From assembly GCA_028386065.3 (NCBI GenBank), contig JAKUCV010001077.1, positions 1 through 64,000 on the forward strand: a stretch of 64,000 nucleotides of DNA. The letters run 5' to 3'. The DNA comes from Turnera subulata (taxonomy: Eukaryota; Streptophyta; Magnoliopsida; Malpighiales; Passifloraceae). The number at the start of each line of letters is the position of its first letter. The stretch's first letter is position 1. This document shows positions 19,952 to 31,579 of the stretch, one piece after another. The notes under the pieces are model-generated. The model saw only the letters and a program-made list of their open reading frames with translations. It had not been told where the DNA came from and did no database searches. The position numbers and the translations under genes are program-made.

Positions 19952-21712
19952 GGACTAATGCCACGCTTGGTCCCTGTGTTGTCCCTGAAAATTGGATTTC
20001 GTCCCTGTATTGAGATTCAATCGTTTTTCATCCCTCTGTTGGCTCCGTTTTACATGTTTTGGTCTAAGGCTCCGGAATCCGGCAGCTGGTGCTGATGTGG
20101 CATGCTTTTTGGCTCCACATCAGCATATGTGGGACCCGCGTGTCAGGTCAAGCAAACAAACCGGAACGACCAGACCCGATTGGTTCCCCCACCTATAAGA
20201 CTCGTCCAACTAAACCGAGTGCACAGTAAAATAAATAACTAAAAAAAATAGAAATAGACATTAAAATAATTTAAATAAAAATTTATTTTAACAACAAAAC
20301 AAAAATCCTAAAATGGAAATAATTATTTTTTTATTCTTTTCCCTAATTCTTTTTTTCCTATTTTTTATTATCTTTTATTTTTCCCAAATTCATATTAATT
20401 AAAATACAGAAAACCCGATTTAAGTTTTAAATGCATGCTGAGTTTTTTTTCGTATTAACAAATTTAATTAAACAGCTAAATCTATTTGCCTCAATGGTTT
20501 AATCAATTGAAATGTGCCTTGAGTTTTTTTTCGCATAAACCTTAATTTACCATTCATAACCTAATAATATTTGTTCATATTGTTATTATGCACAAATCAA
20601 AGATTGCAATACAGGAAAGAAAAATATTGCATTTATTATGAAAATCCACTAACATTAGCATTTCTTGTTAGAAATAAAAAAAAAAAGAAACTATTAAAAC
20701 AATAAACTATTAAACTCGATCCCAAATCGTCCACCAGAAACCAACCACCACCACCACTAACCGCCGCCATGTCAACCACCCCGTCCTCCTCCTCCGCCTC
20801 CTCCAATGCCAACATCATGCTCATCAACTCAATCCCCTTCCCCTTCAACGCCGTCGACAGCACCTTCAGGTTCTTTGGCCCTTGGTACAGCACCGGCAAC
20901 GAGCCCAACCCGAACTGGACCTCCCCGAATCGACCACAACAACCACCACACATCCAGCTGCGTCCAAGATCGCCATCGGCGACGGCGGGTGACGAATCAG
21001 AGGCGGTTCAGTCGCGCTCTCATCCTCCTGGGTCTCGGCTTGTGTCTCGCCCAGTAGAGAGTGCAGGCCCTCGCTTGCTTCTCCACCGGCGGCAAGCTCT
21101 CCTCCTTCTCGGTGGTGTCGCGCCGAGATCGACTGGTGGCGGTGTCGCCTGGATGCAGCGTTAGAGGAGGGAAGGCAGCGGTCGCGAGTAGGGGCAAGGG
21201 CGCCGACGATGGATTTGGGAAGAAGGGGGAGGTCTGGAAGAAGGAGGCGTCTCCGGCAGCGACGGTTTCAGGCGGAAGCAAGGGAAGAGGAAGAGGAAGA
21301 AGGTTGGGTCGGCGGTGCTTGGGTGTTTTGGATGGGTGATGAACAGTAGCCGGGTTCACTATTTTAATTATTTCTGTTTTAGGATTTTTATTTTAATTAT
21401 TTTAATATCTATTTCTATTTCTTTTTTTAGTTATTTATTTTACTGTGCACTCGGTTTGGTTGGACGAGTCTTTTAGGTAAGGGAACCGGTCGGGTCGTTC
21501 CGGTTTGTTGGCTTGACCTGACACGCGGGTCCCACATATGCTGATGTGGAGCCAAAAAGCATGCCATGTCAGCACCAGCTGCCGGATTCCGGAGCCTTAG
21601 ACCAAAACATGTAAAACGGAGCCAACAGAGGGATGAAAAACGATCGAATCTCAACACAGGGATGAAATCCAATTTTCAGGGACAACACAGGGACCAAACG
21701 TGGCATTAGTCC
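19952..21712. mobile_element. Inner Pack-MULE-like element with GC-rich cargo
   Basis: TIRs of roughly 330-370 bases (left 19952-~20325, right ~21358-21712) begin GGACTAATGCCACG and are highly similar. A perfect 10-bp duplication GTTTGTTATT (19942-19951 and 21713-21722) marks insertion into the outer MITE. The centre (~20700-21345) is strikingly GC-rich, unlike everything around it, and has no transposase. That is the profile of a MULE carrying captured gene sequence. Confidence 0.85.
20769..21164 (+). pseudogene. Captured gene fragment inside the Pack-MULE
   Basis: The 131-codon ORF begins in a strong start context (GCCGCCATG). It encodes a Ser-rich N-terminus (MSTTPSSSSASSNANIM), then FPFNAVDSTFRFFGPWY and Pro/Arg-rich sequence. 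The family is not recognised. The opposite strand also has a long ORF (20997-21359), so true reading direction is uncertain; the first ~60 residues look most protein-like. It is probably a 5' exon of a host gene. Confidence 0.45.
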
Positions 21713-22010
21713 GTTTGTTATTTTAGACATTTTTCATCCTTGTGTTACAAAATGGACATTTTTCATCTCTGTATTGAATTTTCGGGACATTTTTCGTTTT
21801 TCACCGATTTTTCGCATACAAAATGCTGGCGTGTCAGTCGGGGAAAATGGAAAAAAATTGACATGTCAGCTTTTTCTGTGTAGAAAATTGGAGATAAATC
21901 TCGAAAAAAATTCAATACAGGGATGAAATGTCCATTTTGTAATACAGGGATGAAAAATATCCAAAACGACAAACACAAGGATGTAAAATATGATTAGTCT
22001 ATTTAATTTC

Positions 22011-23383
22011 ATGAAGAGAGAGGCACACTTAAGACTTCTAGGTTGATACAAATTAATCATTCTTAGTTGTAACTCTTTTAGTTCTTTTAGTTTTACTTGT
22101 ATTTTTCACGTGCGATGCACGCGGTATAGTATTATATTTTTTAAATCACGTTGTTATCTCGAGAAGAGAACTTATATATAATCAAGACAGATAGTTTTTT
22201 TGTAATCTTTGTATTTTTCTATAGGCTTAATTCTTATTTTTGATTAGTCAAATTGTTTTTACATTAATGAAAAATAATTCAACCAATGAGGGATAACTTT
22301 ATAAATTTTTCGGCTTTCTAGTTCATAGTTTTCTAATTTTATTCTCTGCCTTTCTTGAGACACCAGAATGCTTATATATGTTTAATATTTCTTACTTTAT
22401 ATAAAAATACTTTATTCATCTATATTAATAGTTTTAGAATGTATTTATTATTAGTTTACATGGAATTTATATTGATTAATTTTATAATTTTTTATTAAAT
22501 AACATTTCTAAGAGACTAATATTAATTATTTATTTTACTGCCTAAGGTGGTGATATTACTTTATAATCCTAGGAGGTGACCTGTGTGGACTCATCATTTT
22601 ATTAATTTTATTTATAATAGCACTTTTATTGATTATTCAAATTTCATTTTTATCGACAAAATTTTTCATCAGTTTTGTTTATCCTTCCCTTTTATCAAAA
22701 ATATTATTATAACCTCAATTTTTTTGTAACAAATTTTTACTAAAACAATTTCTTTTACTTCTTGGTGATGAAACATGATTTTTTTAAATTAAAAATTAAT
22801 TTTGTAGCCCTTTTATTTCTTTCTATTTTACCTCTTCTTTTTTTTTACTTATAGATCTTCTCATATAAGTGGTTAAGGTAGTGGAATCCTTTTTATATAT
22901 TTATTTTTTAAAAAAATATAATTACGTATTTTTTATAAAATTAATTTTAATTTTAGTATATGATATATTTTATAATTAAATTGTTTCATTGTCTTATAAG
23001 TAACAAACAATAAACTAAATTATATGTATGTGAAGCTAGTAGTACTTTTCTGTTACTACAACAAACTAATAGCAGTTCAAATTCAAATTTTTTAGCACCT
23101 ACGCAAAACATTTGCGAACCAATTATATTAGCAATATAAATAGTAAAAATATTAAATATTTTGGAATCCAAACCTCAAAGAAAGATTAAATTACTATGGC
23201 AGCCAAGACATAATACCTTCAGATTCAGTGTATCCAAAGAAATATTGAATAGAGAATAACTTTTTTCTTATCAGGATAGTCTTTAGTTATTTGCCCCAAG
23301 TGTGTGGTATAAGCTCAATTATCTTTGTCAATAGAACAGTAGAAAATGTTGATCTCAAGCGCTCTACATTAGATAGTGGAATG
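22011..23383. other. AT-rich region without genes; possible Helitron end
   Basis: No convincing ORF. At ~22108-22135 a small hairpin (CGTGC-gat-GCACG) followed by GGTATAGTATTAT resembles a Helitron 3' end but lacks the final CTAG, so I do not call it. The rest is low-complexity A/T. Confidence 0.4.
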
Positions 23384-23590
23384 CTAAGAATCCCACTTGC
23401 AAGCTTCATCGCCTTCATTTACCGCGGAAGATACTCCAACTATACTTGATGGCAAACCCCCTACCCCCGCAAACCTCAAGTTCCCCAAAAAGCCATCTAC
23501 TAACAATTTTTGTCTTTCCCAAATCTTAATGACTGTCTTCAAATTACCATCACTTCCCATATCAAAATTTTGAAGAATAATAACACACAC
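23384..23590 (-). pseudogene. Exon-like fragment of unknown gene
   Basis: A 68-codon minus-strand ORF (DGNLKTVIKIWERQKLLVDG, then GVGGLPSSIVGVSS) reads like real protein, not translated AT-rich DNA. The KIWERQK pattern faintly recalls CID-type RNA-processing domains, but I cannot assign it. No start or splice sites are convincing. It could be cargo of an unrecognised element or a decayed host exon. Confidence 0.25.
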
Positions 23591-24139
23591 AAAAAAGAAA
23601 TAGGCTCACCTATATAAGTAATTAGGGTATTGAGGAGTTTAGGGCAGTATATAGAGAGAAAAAATAATAAAAATTTACTTCTAAACTGAAGCAAATATAG
23701 ATACATACCAGAGGAGAATAGATTCTTTGATTTAATTTCTATCAAACAAAAAAAAAAAGCAAAGGTTAAATTCTTGGATTGACTTCAGTGAAAAAAATAA
23801 AAATGATGTTTTGAGATTGGGATGAAGGGAATCTATTTGGATAAAGGTTCAATATTTGAAGAATAATAACACACACAAAAAAGAAATAGGCTCACCCTAT
23901 ATAAGTAATTAGGGTATTGAGGAGTTTAGGGCAGTATATAGAGAGAGAAAAAATAAAAATTTACTTCTAAACTGAAGCAAACATAGATACATACCAGAGG
24001 AGAATAGATTCTTTGATTTAATTTCTGTCAAACAAAAAAAAAGCAAAGGTTGAATTCTTGGATTGACTTCAGTGAAAAAAAACAAAAATGATATTTTGAG
24101 ATTGGGATGAAGGGGATCTATTTGGATAAAGGTTCAATA
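23571..24139. repeat. Tandem duplication, ~286-bp period, two copies
   Basis: TGAAGAATAATAACACACAC starts at 23571 and again at 23857, and the following ~280 bases repeat with few differences (insertions in A-runs). Recent and noncoding. Confidence 0.9.
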
Positions 24140-24321
24140 CGCCAAAACAAAAATAAAAAAAAGAAGATAGGAATAGGAATATGACAGTTGGATGTCATTC
24201 TTTTAGACAATTTTGCTCCTTCTATTATGACTATTGCAAACAATGATGTAATGCATACGATGTAAAACTCGAATGTCTCTCCAGATTGAACTTTTTGAAT
24301 GAAAGCTCTCGTCGTTCTCAA
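24118..24321 (-). pseudogene. Second exon-like fragment, unknown
   Basis: The minus-strand ORF contains TTRAFIQKVQSGETFEFYIV followed by hydrophobic sequence, ending in low complexity. It may belong with 23384-23590. Not recognised. Confidence 0.2.
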
Positions 24322-24480
24322 AAAAAAAAGGTAGTGTCATGTTTTTAAATTTAGTATAGATATATATTGATATATTTGATAATAATAATAATTAATTAGT
24401 AAAGGATAATTGAGTCAATTTTAATTAATGAGGGGTAATGGGGTCAATTTGCCGGCTTTTCTTGTATATAGATTAATTTT
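24322..24480. other. AT-rich spacer before the long-TIR MULE
   Basis: No feature seen apart from short TAA runs. Confidence 0.4.
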
Positions 24481-25626
24481 AATAGGTCATTTGGCCCCCA
24501 ATTTGTCCCTCACTTTGATTTTGGTCCCCCTAGTTATTAAACTAATGATTTTGCACAGTAATTTGTCATGATCTCTTGGTTTTGGCCTCTGAATCAGTTC
24601 ACCAATTATATGATGACACATGTCATGATTTTAATAAAAGAAAGAAAGAAATCAATACACTCACCCACACCCAATCCCTCACCTCATAACCAAAATTCGT
24701 TTAAAACAAAGAAAGACCTCATAACCCAAATTTCGTTTAAAACAAAGAAAAACCTCATCACCCAAATTTCGACTAAAACAGAGAAAACCCTACAAAGTCA
24801 AAGCCCTAAATCGGAGGCAGACAAATCAGGAAAAAAAAAACAATGACCACAAAACAAGATGTGGAGCAATATTAATCAAGCCTCTATGGAGGATTGAATT
24901 CATTCCACCCACAAAGAAAAGGTATTGAAAAAGTCTTTCTCTATTCTTAATTGGCATTATGCTTTTATTAGTAAGTCGCTCTTGTTTTTGGGTTCCGGGA
25001 AGATATTGCTTCTTAATCTACTAATCATTTTTATACTTTGTATGTATTATGTAATATAACAAAACAGTATTTCTTTTTGGGATCAATATTAATGTTATTT
25101 GCTTGTTAGTTCTGGTGTGTATGGATAAAACCAGTGCCTTACGATTACACTTGTAAGTAAGTTATTAATGAGATCACTAATGCTTTGACCAAACAAAATA
25201 AAACAGGATAAATAATTTTATGCGCTTTTTGTATGATTTGATTGCTTGTTAGACCTTTTGTTGCCTGCTTGTCACATAGTTGTGCATTTGATTGAATATT
25301 TACTTATTATAGGTACAATGAACGATTACAAAATTATAATTAATCATAGTGGGTCATTTGTGACAAGGGAGAAGTCATTATCATATGTTGGTGGCATGAA
25401 AAGTATTTTTTATTTGGCAGTGCCAGATGTGGACAGTGTTACCTATGATGAATTCTTTCAGGAATTGCAAACCATGGGATATTTCAATGTCATTGGTGTC
25501 TACTATAAGATTTCCTTAAGGAATATGCAAGATGGAATCCAACTGCTTTGGGATAACAACAGCTTCATGGATATGCTTTATTGGTTGCGTAAAAATAAGG
25601 AAGTTGATGTGTACATAGAGCATGGG
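24481..25626. repeat. Left terminal inverted repeat of the MULE
   Basis: Includes promoter-side sequence, a probable intron ending TTATTATAG (~25312) and the first ~309 coding bases of the transposase (25318-25626). Confidence 0.88.
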
Positions 25627-27048
25627 ACAGACGAGCCTTTAAATTCTAGGCAAGAGGTAGAAGAGATTACTGGGGTACATCAAAATGATGGTACAAATGT
25701 CATTAACTTATGTGTGACTGAAGATGTTAGTGAAAATCATGAAGCGGATGAAGCTCTTGGAGATAAAATAGGGAGTGAAGCGATTGATATTACACTTAGT
25801 TCCGATGAACAAATGGATGAAGAGGATGTCCTTGCAAAGGAACATGGTGGTGCTGAATTTGAAGTTATTGAGGAAAGCATTGAGCAAGAAAAACTAAGAG
25901 AGAGGGAGGAGGCTTTAGAAAATGAAGCTCAGATTAGAAGGGGTTTTAAAACATTTGTGCTACAAGTAGATGAAGAGAGTGATGCTGACGATTTAGAGGT
26001 ACAAGATGCAAGGAGGAATGTTTCTAAATTTTTGAAGGAAAATAATCAGAATAAAAGGGTTGGAAAAGAAGGAATAGATTCACTACAAATTCCTTTCTTG
26101 CCTAAAAAAATGGTGAAAAGGATGGTAGGATTGTTGAGCCTATAGTTAGCGTTGATGATGATGATAATTCAAGTTTGTATCACTCTTCGGATGATGAACA
26201 TTGGGAATATGAAGAGGACGAAGATGGTGAAGTTGTTCGGTTCAAGCCTAATAACCCACACTATGATGATCGTAGAAAGAATATTGAGTGGGTTATAGGC
26301 ATGACTTTTGACAATAGTGAGCACTTCAAGCAAGCTGTACGTCACTATGCAATAGAGACAGGAACACCAATTTGGTTTAGAAGAAATGAAAAGCTTCGAG
26401 TTAGAGCAAAATGCAAGAATGAATGTCATTGGGAGCTGTTTGCTAGCAAAAGAAAGGGTGAGAATGGCTTTACTGTAAGGTCCCTCAAGGAGCCGCATAC
26501 ATGCTACAGAACCAAAAAAACTGAAATTGGCGAATTGTGCTTATATAGTGGGTAGGTTCAGATCATATATTTTAGCAAACCCAAAGATTACAATGAGGGA
26601 AATTAAGGATTTATGTCGGGCTAAGCTTCGGGTAAATATCACAGATGGTATGGGCTATAGAGTTAAGGAAAAGAATATGCAAGAGCGTAATGGGGGAGTC
26701 ATAGCTGAATATGTAAGTTTGCATTCTTATGCCGAGGAACTAAGGGCAACTAATCCAGGTACATCAGTTGAAGTAGTTTCTGGTAACATAAATCCGGTAT
26801 CTGGCGAGCCATTTTTCGGAAGATTTTATGTTTGCTTTGAAGCCCTTAAGAAAGGATGGATGGCCGGATGTAGGCCCATTATCGGGTTAGATGGTTGTTT
26901 TTTAAAAGGGGCACACAAGGGCGAGTTGTTTTGTGTAGTTGGTCGAGATGGGAATAACCAAATATTCCTAATTGCATGGGCAGTGGTACAAATGGAGACA
27001 ACAGAAAGCAGCCAACAAGTGGTGCTGAGAGTGAAAGCAACACACTAA
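25318..27048 (+). pseudogene. MULE (MuDR-type) transposase, N-terminal half, frameshifted and core-deleted
   Basis: Start: ATG at 25318, six bases after a good splice acceptor. Residues ~1-100 form the PB1-like domain common at the N-terminus of plant MULE transposases (NHSGSFVTREKSLSYVGG, WLRKNKEVDVYIEHG). An acidic linker follows. After a frameshift at ~26,130 comes the MuDR DNA-binding region (MTFDNSEHFKQAVRHYAIET, CKNECHWELFASKR, HTCYRTKK). After a second frameshift at ~26,540 comes the pre-catalytic region, with the first catalytic Asp in PIIGLDGCFLKGAHKGELF. The reading frame ends 25 residues after LIAWAVVQMET. The rest of the DDE core and the SWIM zinc finger are absent, so no active enzyme can be made. 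Confidence 0.88.
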
Positions 27049-27129
27049 CATATGTAAGAATTTTTCATTTTGTTTATTTACCATGTTTTTATTAGTTCAA
27101 TTTTTTGTTGTTTTTAACTATATACATGT

Positions 27130-27379
27130 TTACATATAGCTTGGGTCAACAAATTCACAAATGCGGTATAGTCCTTATGGTTCACAAGTGACAACCATAG
27201 GGCCTTCAGGACAAAATTCATGACGATTTCTTGCTACAGGCGTATATTGGAGAGGAAGGACATCTATTACCGTGAGGCAGCTTCAACAGCATATTACAAC
27301 AACTCGAGTTACAAGAAAGCGTGGAAGAGATGATTTTGACCCATCTCTAGGTAGCACTTCTGGTGGTGGCCAAGTGTAG
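27130..27379 (+). pseudogene. Probable last exon of the MULE transposase
   Basis: After an intron-like AT-rich stretch (27049-27138, with an ATATAG acceptor) a short coding-like segment includes an RQLQQHITTTRVTRKRGRDD-like basic patch and ends at TAG (27377-27379). Basic, Ser/Gly-rich C-termini are common in this family. The exon is frameshifted. Confidence 0.5.
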
Positions 27380-27892
27380 TTCTAATGCTTTATGTTGAAA
27401 CATATCATTTTGGGCCTTTATGAAGTTATAGTTTTAGTGATTAGTTACAACTAAAACAAGCATTATGGCGATATTTTTTATTAGACAGATTTACGAATGC
27501 TTTTTATGCAATGTAATTGAAGTCCGTTCTAGTTTTGAATTGAAGAAACTCCATTTGGAATCATTTTTTTTCAAGGCCATATGCAGAGTTAGGATAAAGT
27601 TAAGTAAATAACCAATTATGAGGCTATGTTATGTGCAAGCCAAAAGTCATAGCAAATTGACCAGAACGTAATAGGCGACACTTTACAAAATTAATATTTT
27701 TATATTATTGTTAAGTATTTTTTATTTTATATAATATTTTTTGTGTTAATATTATATTTTCCTATTTTAATTTTTGTTTTTGCATAGTATTAGTTTTTTA
27801 TTAATTTTTCTGATTTATATTATATTTTCATATTTTAATGTTATTTTTATGGATAATAGTATTTTTATTTATTTTCCTGATTACTCAAGTCA

Positions 27893-29087
27893 ATCCCATG
27901 CTCTATGTACACATCAACTTCCTTATTTTTACGCAACCAATAAAGCATATCCATGAAGCTGTTGTTATCCCAAAGCAGTTGCATTCCATCTTGCATATTC
28001 CTTAAGGAAATCTTATAGTAGACACCAATGACAATGAAATATCCCATGGTTTGCATTTCCTGAAAGAATTCATCATAGGTAACACTGTCCACATCTGGCA
28101 CTGCCAAATAAAAAATACTTTTCATGCCACCAACATATGATAATGACTTCTCCCTTGTCATGAATGATGCCACCAACATATGATAATGACTTCTCCCTTG
28201 TCATGAATGACCCACTATGATTAATTATAATTCTATAATCGTTCATTGTACCTGTAATAAGTAAATATTCAATCAAATGCACAACTACGTGACAAGCAGG
28301 CAACAAAGGTCTAACAAGCAATCAAATCATACAAAAAGCGCATAAATTATTTATCCTGTTTTATTTTGTTTGGTCAAAACATTAGTGATCTCATTAACAA
28401 CTTACTTACAAGTGTAATCGTAAGGCACTGGTTTTATCCATACACACCAGAACTAACAAGCAAGTAAAATTAATATTGATCCCAGAAAGAAATATTGTTT
28501 GGTTATATTACATAATACATACAAAGTATAAAAAAAGATTAGTAGATTAAGAAGCAATATCTTCCCGGAACCCAAAAACAAGAGCGACTTACAAATAAAA
28601 GCATAATGCCAATTAAGATTAGAGAAAGACTTTTTCAATACCTTTTCTTTGTGGGTGGAATGAATTCAATCCTCTATAGAGGCTTGATTAATATTGCTCC
28701 ACATCTTGTTTTGTGGTCATTGTTTTTTTTTTTTTTGATTTGTCTGCAACCGATTTAGGGTTTTGACTTTGTAGGGTTTTCTTTGGTTTAGTCGAAATTT
28801 GGGTGATGAGGTTTTTCTTTGTTTTAAACGAAATTTGGGTTATGAGGTTTTTCTTTGATTTAAACGAATTTTGGTTATGAGGTGAGGGATTGGGTGTGGG
28901 TGAGTGTATTGATTTCTTTCTTTCTTTTATTAAAATCATGTCATGTGTCATTATATAATTGGTGAACTGATTCAGGGGCCAAAACCAAGAGATGATGACA
29001 AATTACTGTGCAAAATCATTAGTTTAATAACTAGGGGGCAAAATTAAAGTGAGGGACAAACTGGAGGGCCAAATGACCTATTAAGCC
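27893..29087. repeat. Right terminal inverted repeat of the MULE
   Basis: Inverted copy of 24481-25626, including the transposase 5' coding sequence read on the minus strand. It carries its own 43-bp tandem duplication (28126-28168 and 28169-28211) absent from the left arm. Confidence 0.88.
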
Positions 29088-29545
29088 TTAATTTTCTTAA
29101 TTAATGCTACTGGTGGTTATGTAACGAATCCTGTAAAATCATTGTGATTTTAGTGAAGTGATATTAAATTTTGCAGTCCAATTCCGAGTTTCTACTCTAC
29201 CAAGTTAATTCCAATTTTTTTTTTGGCCACTTATTGAGCCTCAGATTTTAAATCGAGACTTACTCCACGTTCCATATATTTATTTCTATGGAATTTCTGA
29301 GCCCAAGATTGGATTTTTGCGGGTTCGAAAATTCACAAAAAAAAACATTTATACCCCGATGTTTCATAATATCTGGATAATATGTTAGTATATTACAGAT
29401 CAACAATTCAGCTGCCCGTTATTTCTTACTTCCCGTGGACCAAAGGTGGCAAACATTATCCGCCCGTTATTTCGATGCTTCATTGCCCATAAAGATTACA
29501 TAAATCATGCAAGCTTGGGCACACCAACTCATTTTTCCTGTTAGC
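29088..29545. other. No feature recognised
   Basis: Mixed-composition sequence with no ORF or repeat that I can assign. Confidence 0.4.
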
Positions 29546-30536
29546 CTGGCGGATCCAGGAAATTTTTCGAGTGTAGGCAAAAAAAAACAGTACAAATAAT
29601 TCTAGAACCTATGACTACATATAACAATTACACGACATAATATGAAAATAAATTAAATATTACAATGGTTCCCTACGCGCTCTCATATTTTGAAAACGTT
29701 GAATTATTTGTTCATTTTCAATGTGATTAAATACATCTTTCTCAACATATACAAACAAACAATTATGTAATAATTCATCGCCCATCGGATTACACTAGCG
29801 GCTTTTGATGATGCTCTTTGAAAATACCTTTCCATCACTAGAAGAAAAATTTAGAAAATCGTTATTGATTAATATACTGTATAATTGAATTAATAAATAA
29901 ATAAAAGAAAGAAACAAATTAACTAACTACTATTGTCTTTCTTTCAAACTTTTTAAAGGATTTTCTTTATTTCCTAAAAAAAAAAGAAGGAAAATTGAAT
30001 ACAACTCAAAGCTTTCTTTCATTCTTTTTTAGCGATTGTCTTTCTTTCATTAAAAAAAATTAAATTCGAACTATAAACTAATAGGGTAAATAAAGTCTTT
30101 ATCATATTAGAATTAAAATAAAGAATTACCTTAATTCACTTTGTTGGAGTGAAGAGCCTTGGAAAATTGAAGGTGAGAAGGAAAATAAATTGGTAAGAAA
30201 TTGATAGAAGAAAGAGGAAGAGAGATCATTGACAATAAGTTTATAAAGGTATTTATAACTCCCTCAAGCAACAAAACTACCTACTTATATTTGTATAACA
30301 CGCTTACTGCTCAAAAGAAACAAAGTTGTATAACACGCTTTGTAGGTTTTATAGCTGGGCTAGGTTTTTGTCTAGGGCTTTTATTTTCTTTTTTTTTTAA
30401 TTCAGTGTAGGCAAAAATAATACAAATAGATTTTTTAGGTTAAAAACTTAAGGGGCTAATTTTGTTTTTTGTTCTTTAATAGGAAGCCAGTGTAGTCACC
30501 TGCCTACGGTGACTACAGTGTGCATCCGCCACTGCA
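29546..30536. mobile_element. Possible hAT-like non-autonomous element
   Basis: Left CTGGCGGATCCAGG and right GTGCATCCGCCACTG form short imperfect inverted ends of the CAGTGGCGGA type often seen in plant hAT elements. AGTGTAGGCAAAAA occurs near both ends in direct orientation (29571 and 30405), hinting at an insertion inside. No matching 8-bp target duplication was found. No transposase. Confidence 0.35.
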
Positions 30537-30816
30537 CAACTTATACTTCTCTCCGTCATATAAAGAAAGATTGAAGAAATGACATTTGGAAATTTAAGAG
30601 AAATATAAACAACACTTGTAACTTCATGTAAGACACTTCCTTTAATTTTGCAAGGTATGAATTTCGTTTAACAAACTATAAAAAAGCATGTTTTATTTTG
30701 TGCGACGAGCTTTGGTCACAGTAAACACAGAACCCCATAAATTTTATTCAGTCAAAAGTGTGCTTAATATCAACTAGTAGAACTCAAGCATTTTATGTGA
30801 TTATCTTTACTAGTAA

Positions 30817-30845
30817 CTAGACCACTCTCCCGTGATCCACACGGG
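30817..30845 (-). mobile_element. Helitron-like 3' terminus
   Basis: On the minus strand CCCGTG-tggat-CACGGG (6-bp stem) is followed after 8 bases by CTAG and then T, the arrangement of a Helitron 3' end (hairpin, then CTRR, inserted before T). The body would extend rightwards; its 5' end was not found. Confidence 0.5.
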
Positions 30846-31579
30846 CCACTTGATGTCTTGTTCGTATGTGTGTTAATTTTTTATTAATTTTATGCATTTA
30901 TTATACGTTGGCATAATTTTTTATATGAACCAATAAAAATTATTTTATATAATTATAAGGACTTATATAAAAAAATATATTCAAAAAGTCTTAAATTACA
31001 TCATGATTTCATAAGGATTTGCATTTAAAAATGAAAAATTTGGGCCAAGGAATCATAAATAAAAAAAATTCAAACGATAGAGCTTCAGAATTTTTTTAAA
31101 ATAATTCATATTATGTCTTATTTTTTTTTACATCTCTATCATGCATATATATTTTAAATTTTTATGTAAACATGTTCTATATCTTTTTTTAAGCATTTAT
31201 ATCATTTTATATAAAACATATAATAATTAATTTCTTATGCTTTTATGAGATAGGATCTATAAAAAAAATTTAAAATTATTAAGTCATTGTTTTCCTCCCT
31301 TTTATTATGCAAAGATAGTTTTTCCATTCTATATAGAATTAAATTCTATTTTAATGGTAGGGACACTTTTTAAATTTTTTTTTCAAATTTAAAATATTTG
31401 TCCGTTCAATGTTTGGGAGTTATAACACAATTTTTAAAATTTTGTATCGGACATTAAGTTTTCAAAATTCATAATATCCTGTAACGCTTTTTCTTTTCTT
31501 TTTCTTACTATTATAAAATACCTAAGAAAGTATAATTTTTTTAATTTTAAGGTGTCATTATGGACGGGTATTTATTTTT
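30846..31579. other. AT-rich region, no gene
   Basis: Probably interior of the Helitron-like element; only A/T-rich sequence is seen. Confidence 0.35.

Larger units (their letters stand above)
19907..22010. mobile_element. Outer MULE-type MITE (19917-22000) split by a Pack-MULE
   Basis: The termini are inverted: left GGACTATTCATATTTTTCAT, right ending ATGATTAGTCT, with homology running at least 100 bases inward once the inner element is removed. A perfect 10-bp target-site duplication ATTTAATTTC flanks it (19907-19916 and 22001-22010), typical of Mutator-like elements. Removing the inner insertion and one copy of its duplication leaves a ~313-bp element with no coding capacity. Confidence 0.85.
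24481..29087 (+). mobile_element. Mutator-like element with ~1.15-kb terminal inverted repeats
   Basis: The left arm (24481-25626) and right arm (27893-29087) are near-identical inverted copies. The right end reads GACCTATTAAGCC; the left begins AATAGGTCATTTGGCCCC, so five terminal bases appear lost on the left. TTAATTTT flanks both sides (24473-24480 and 29088-29095), a possible 8-bp target duplication. Between the arms lies a broken plant MULE transposase gene. The arms extend past the usual TIR into the first coding exon. Confidence 0.88.

Noticed and set aside
22108..22135. Helitron 3' end
   Set aside because: A hairpin is present but the required CTRR end is missing and no second example of this exact end was seen.
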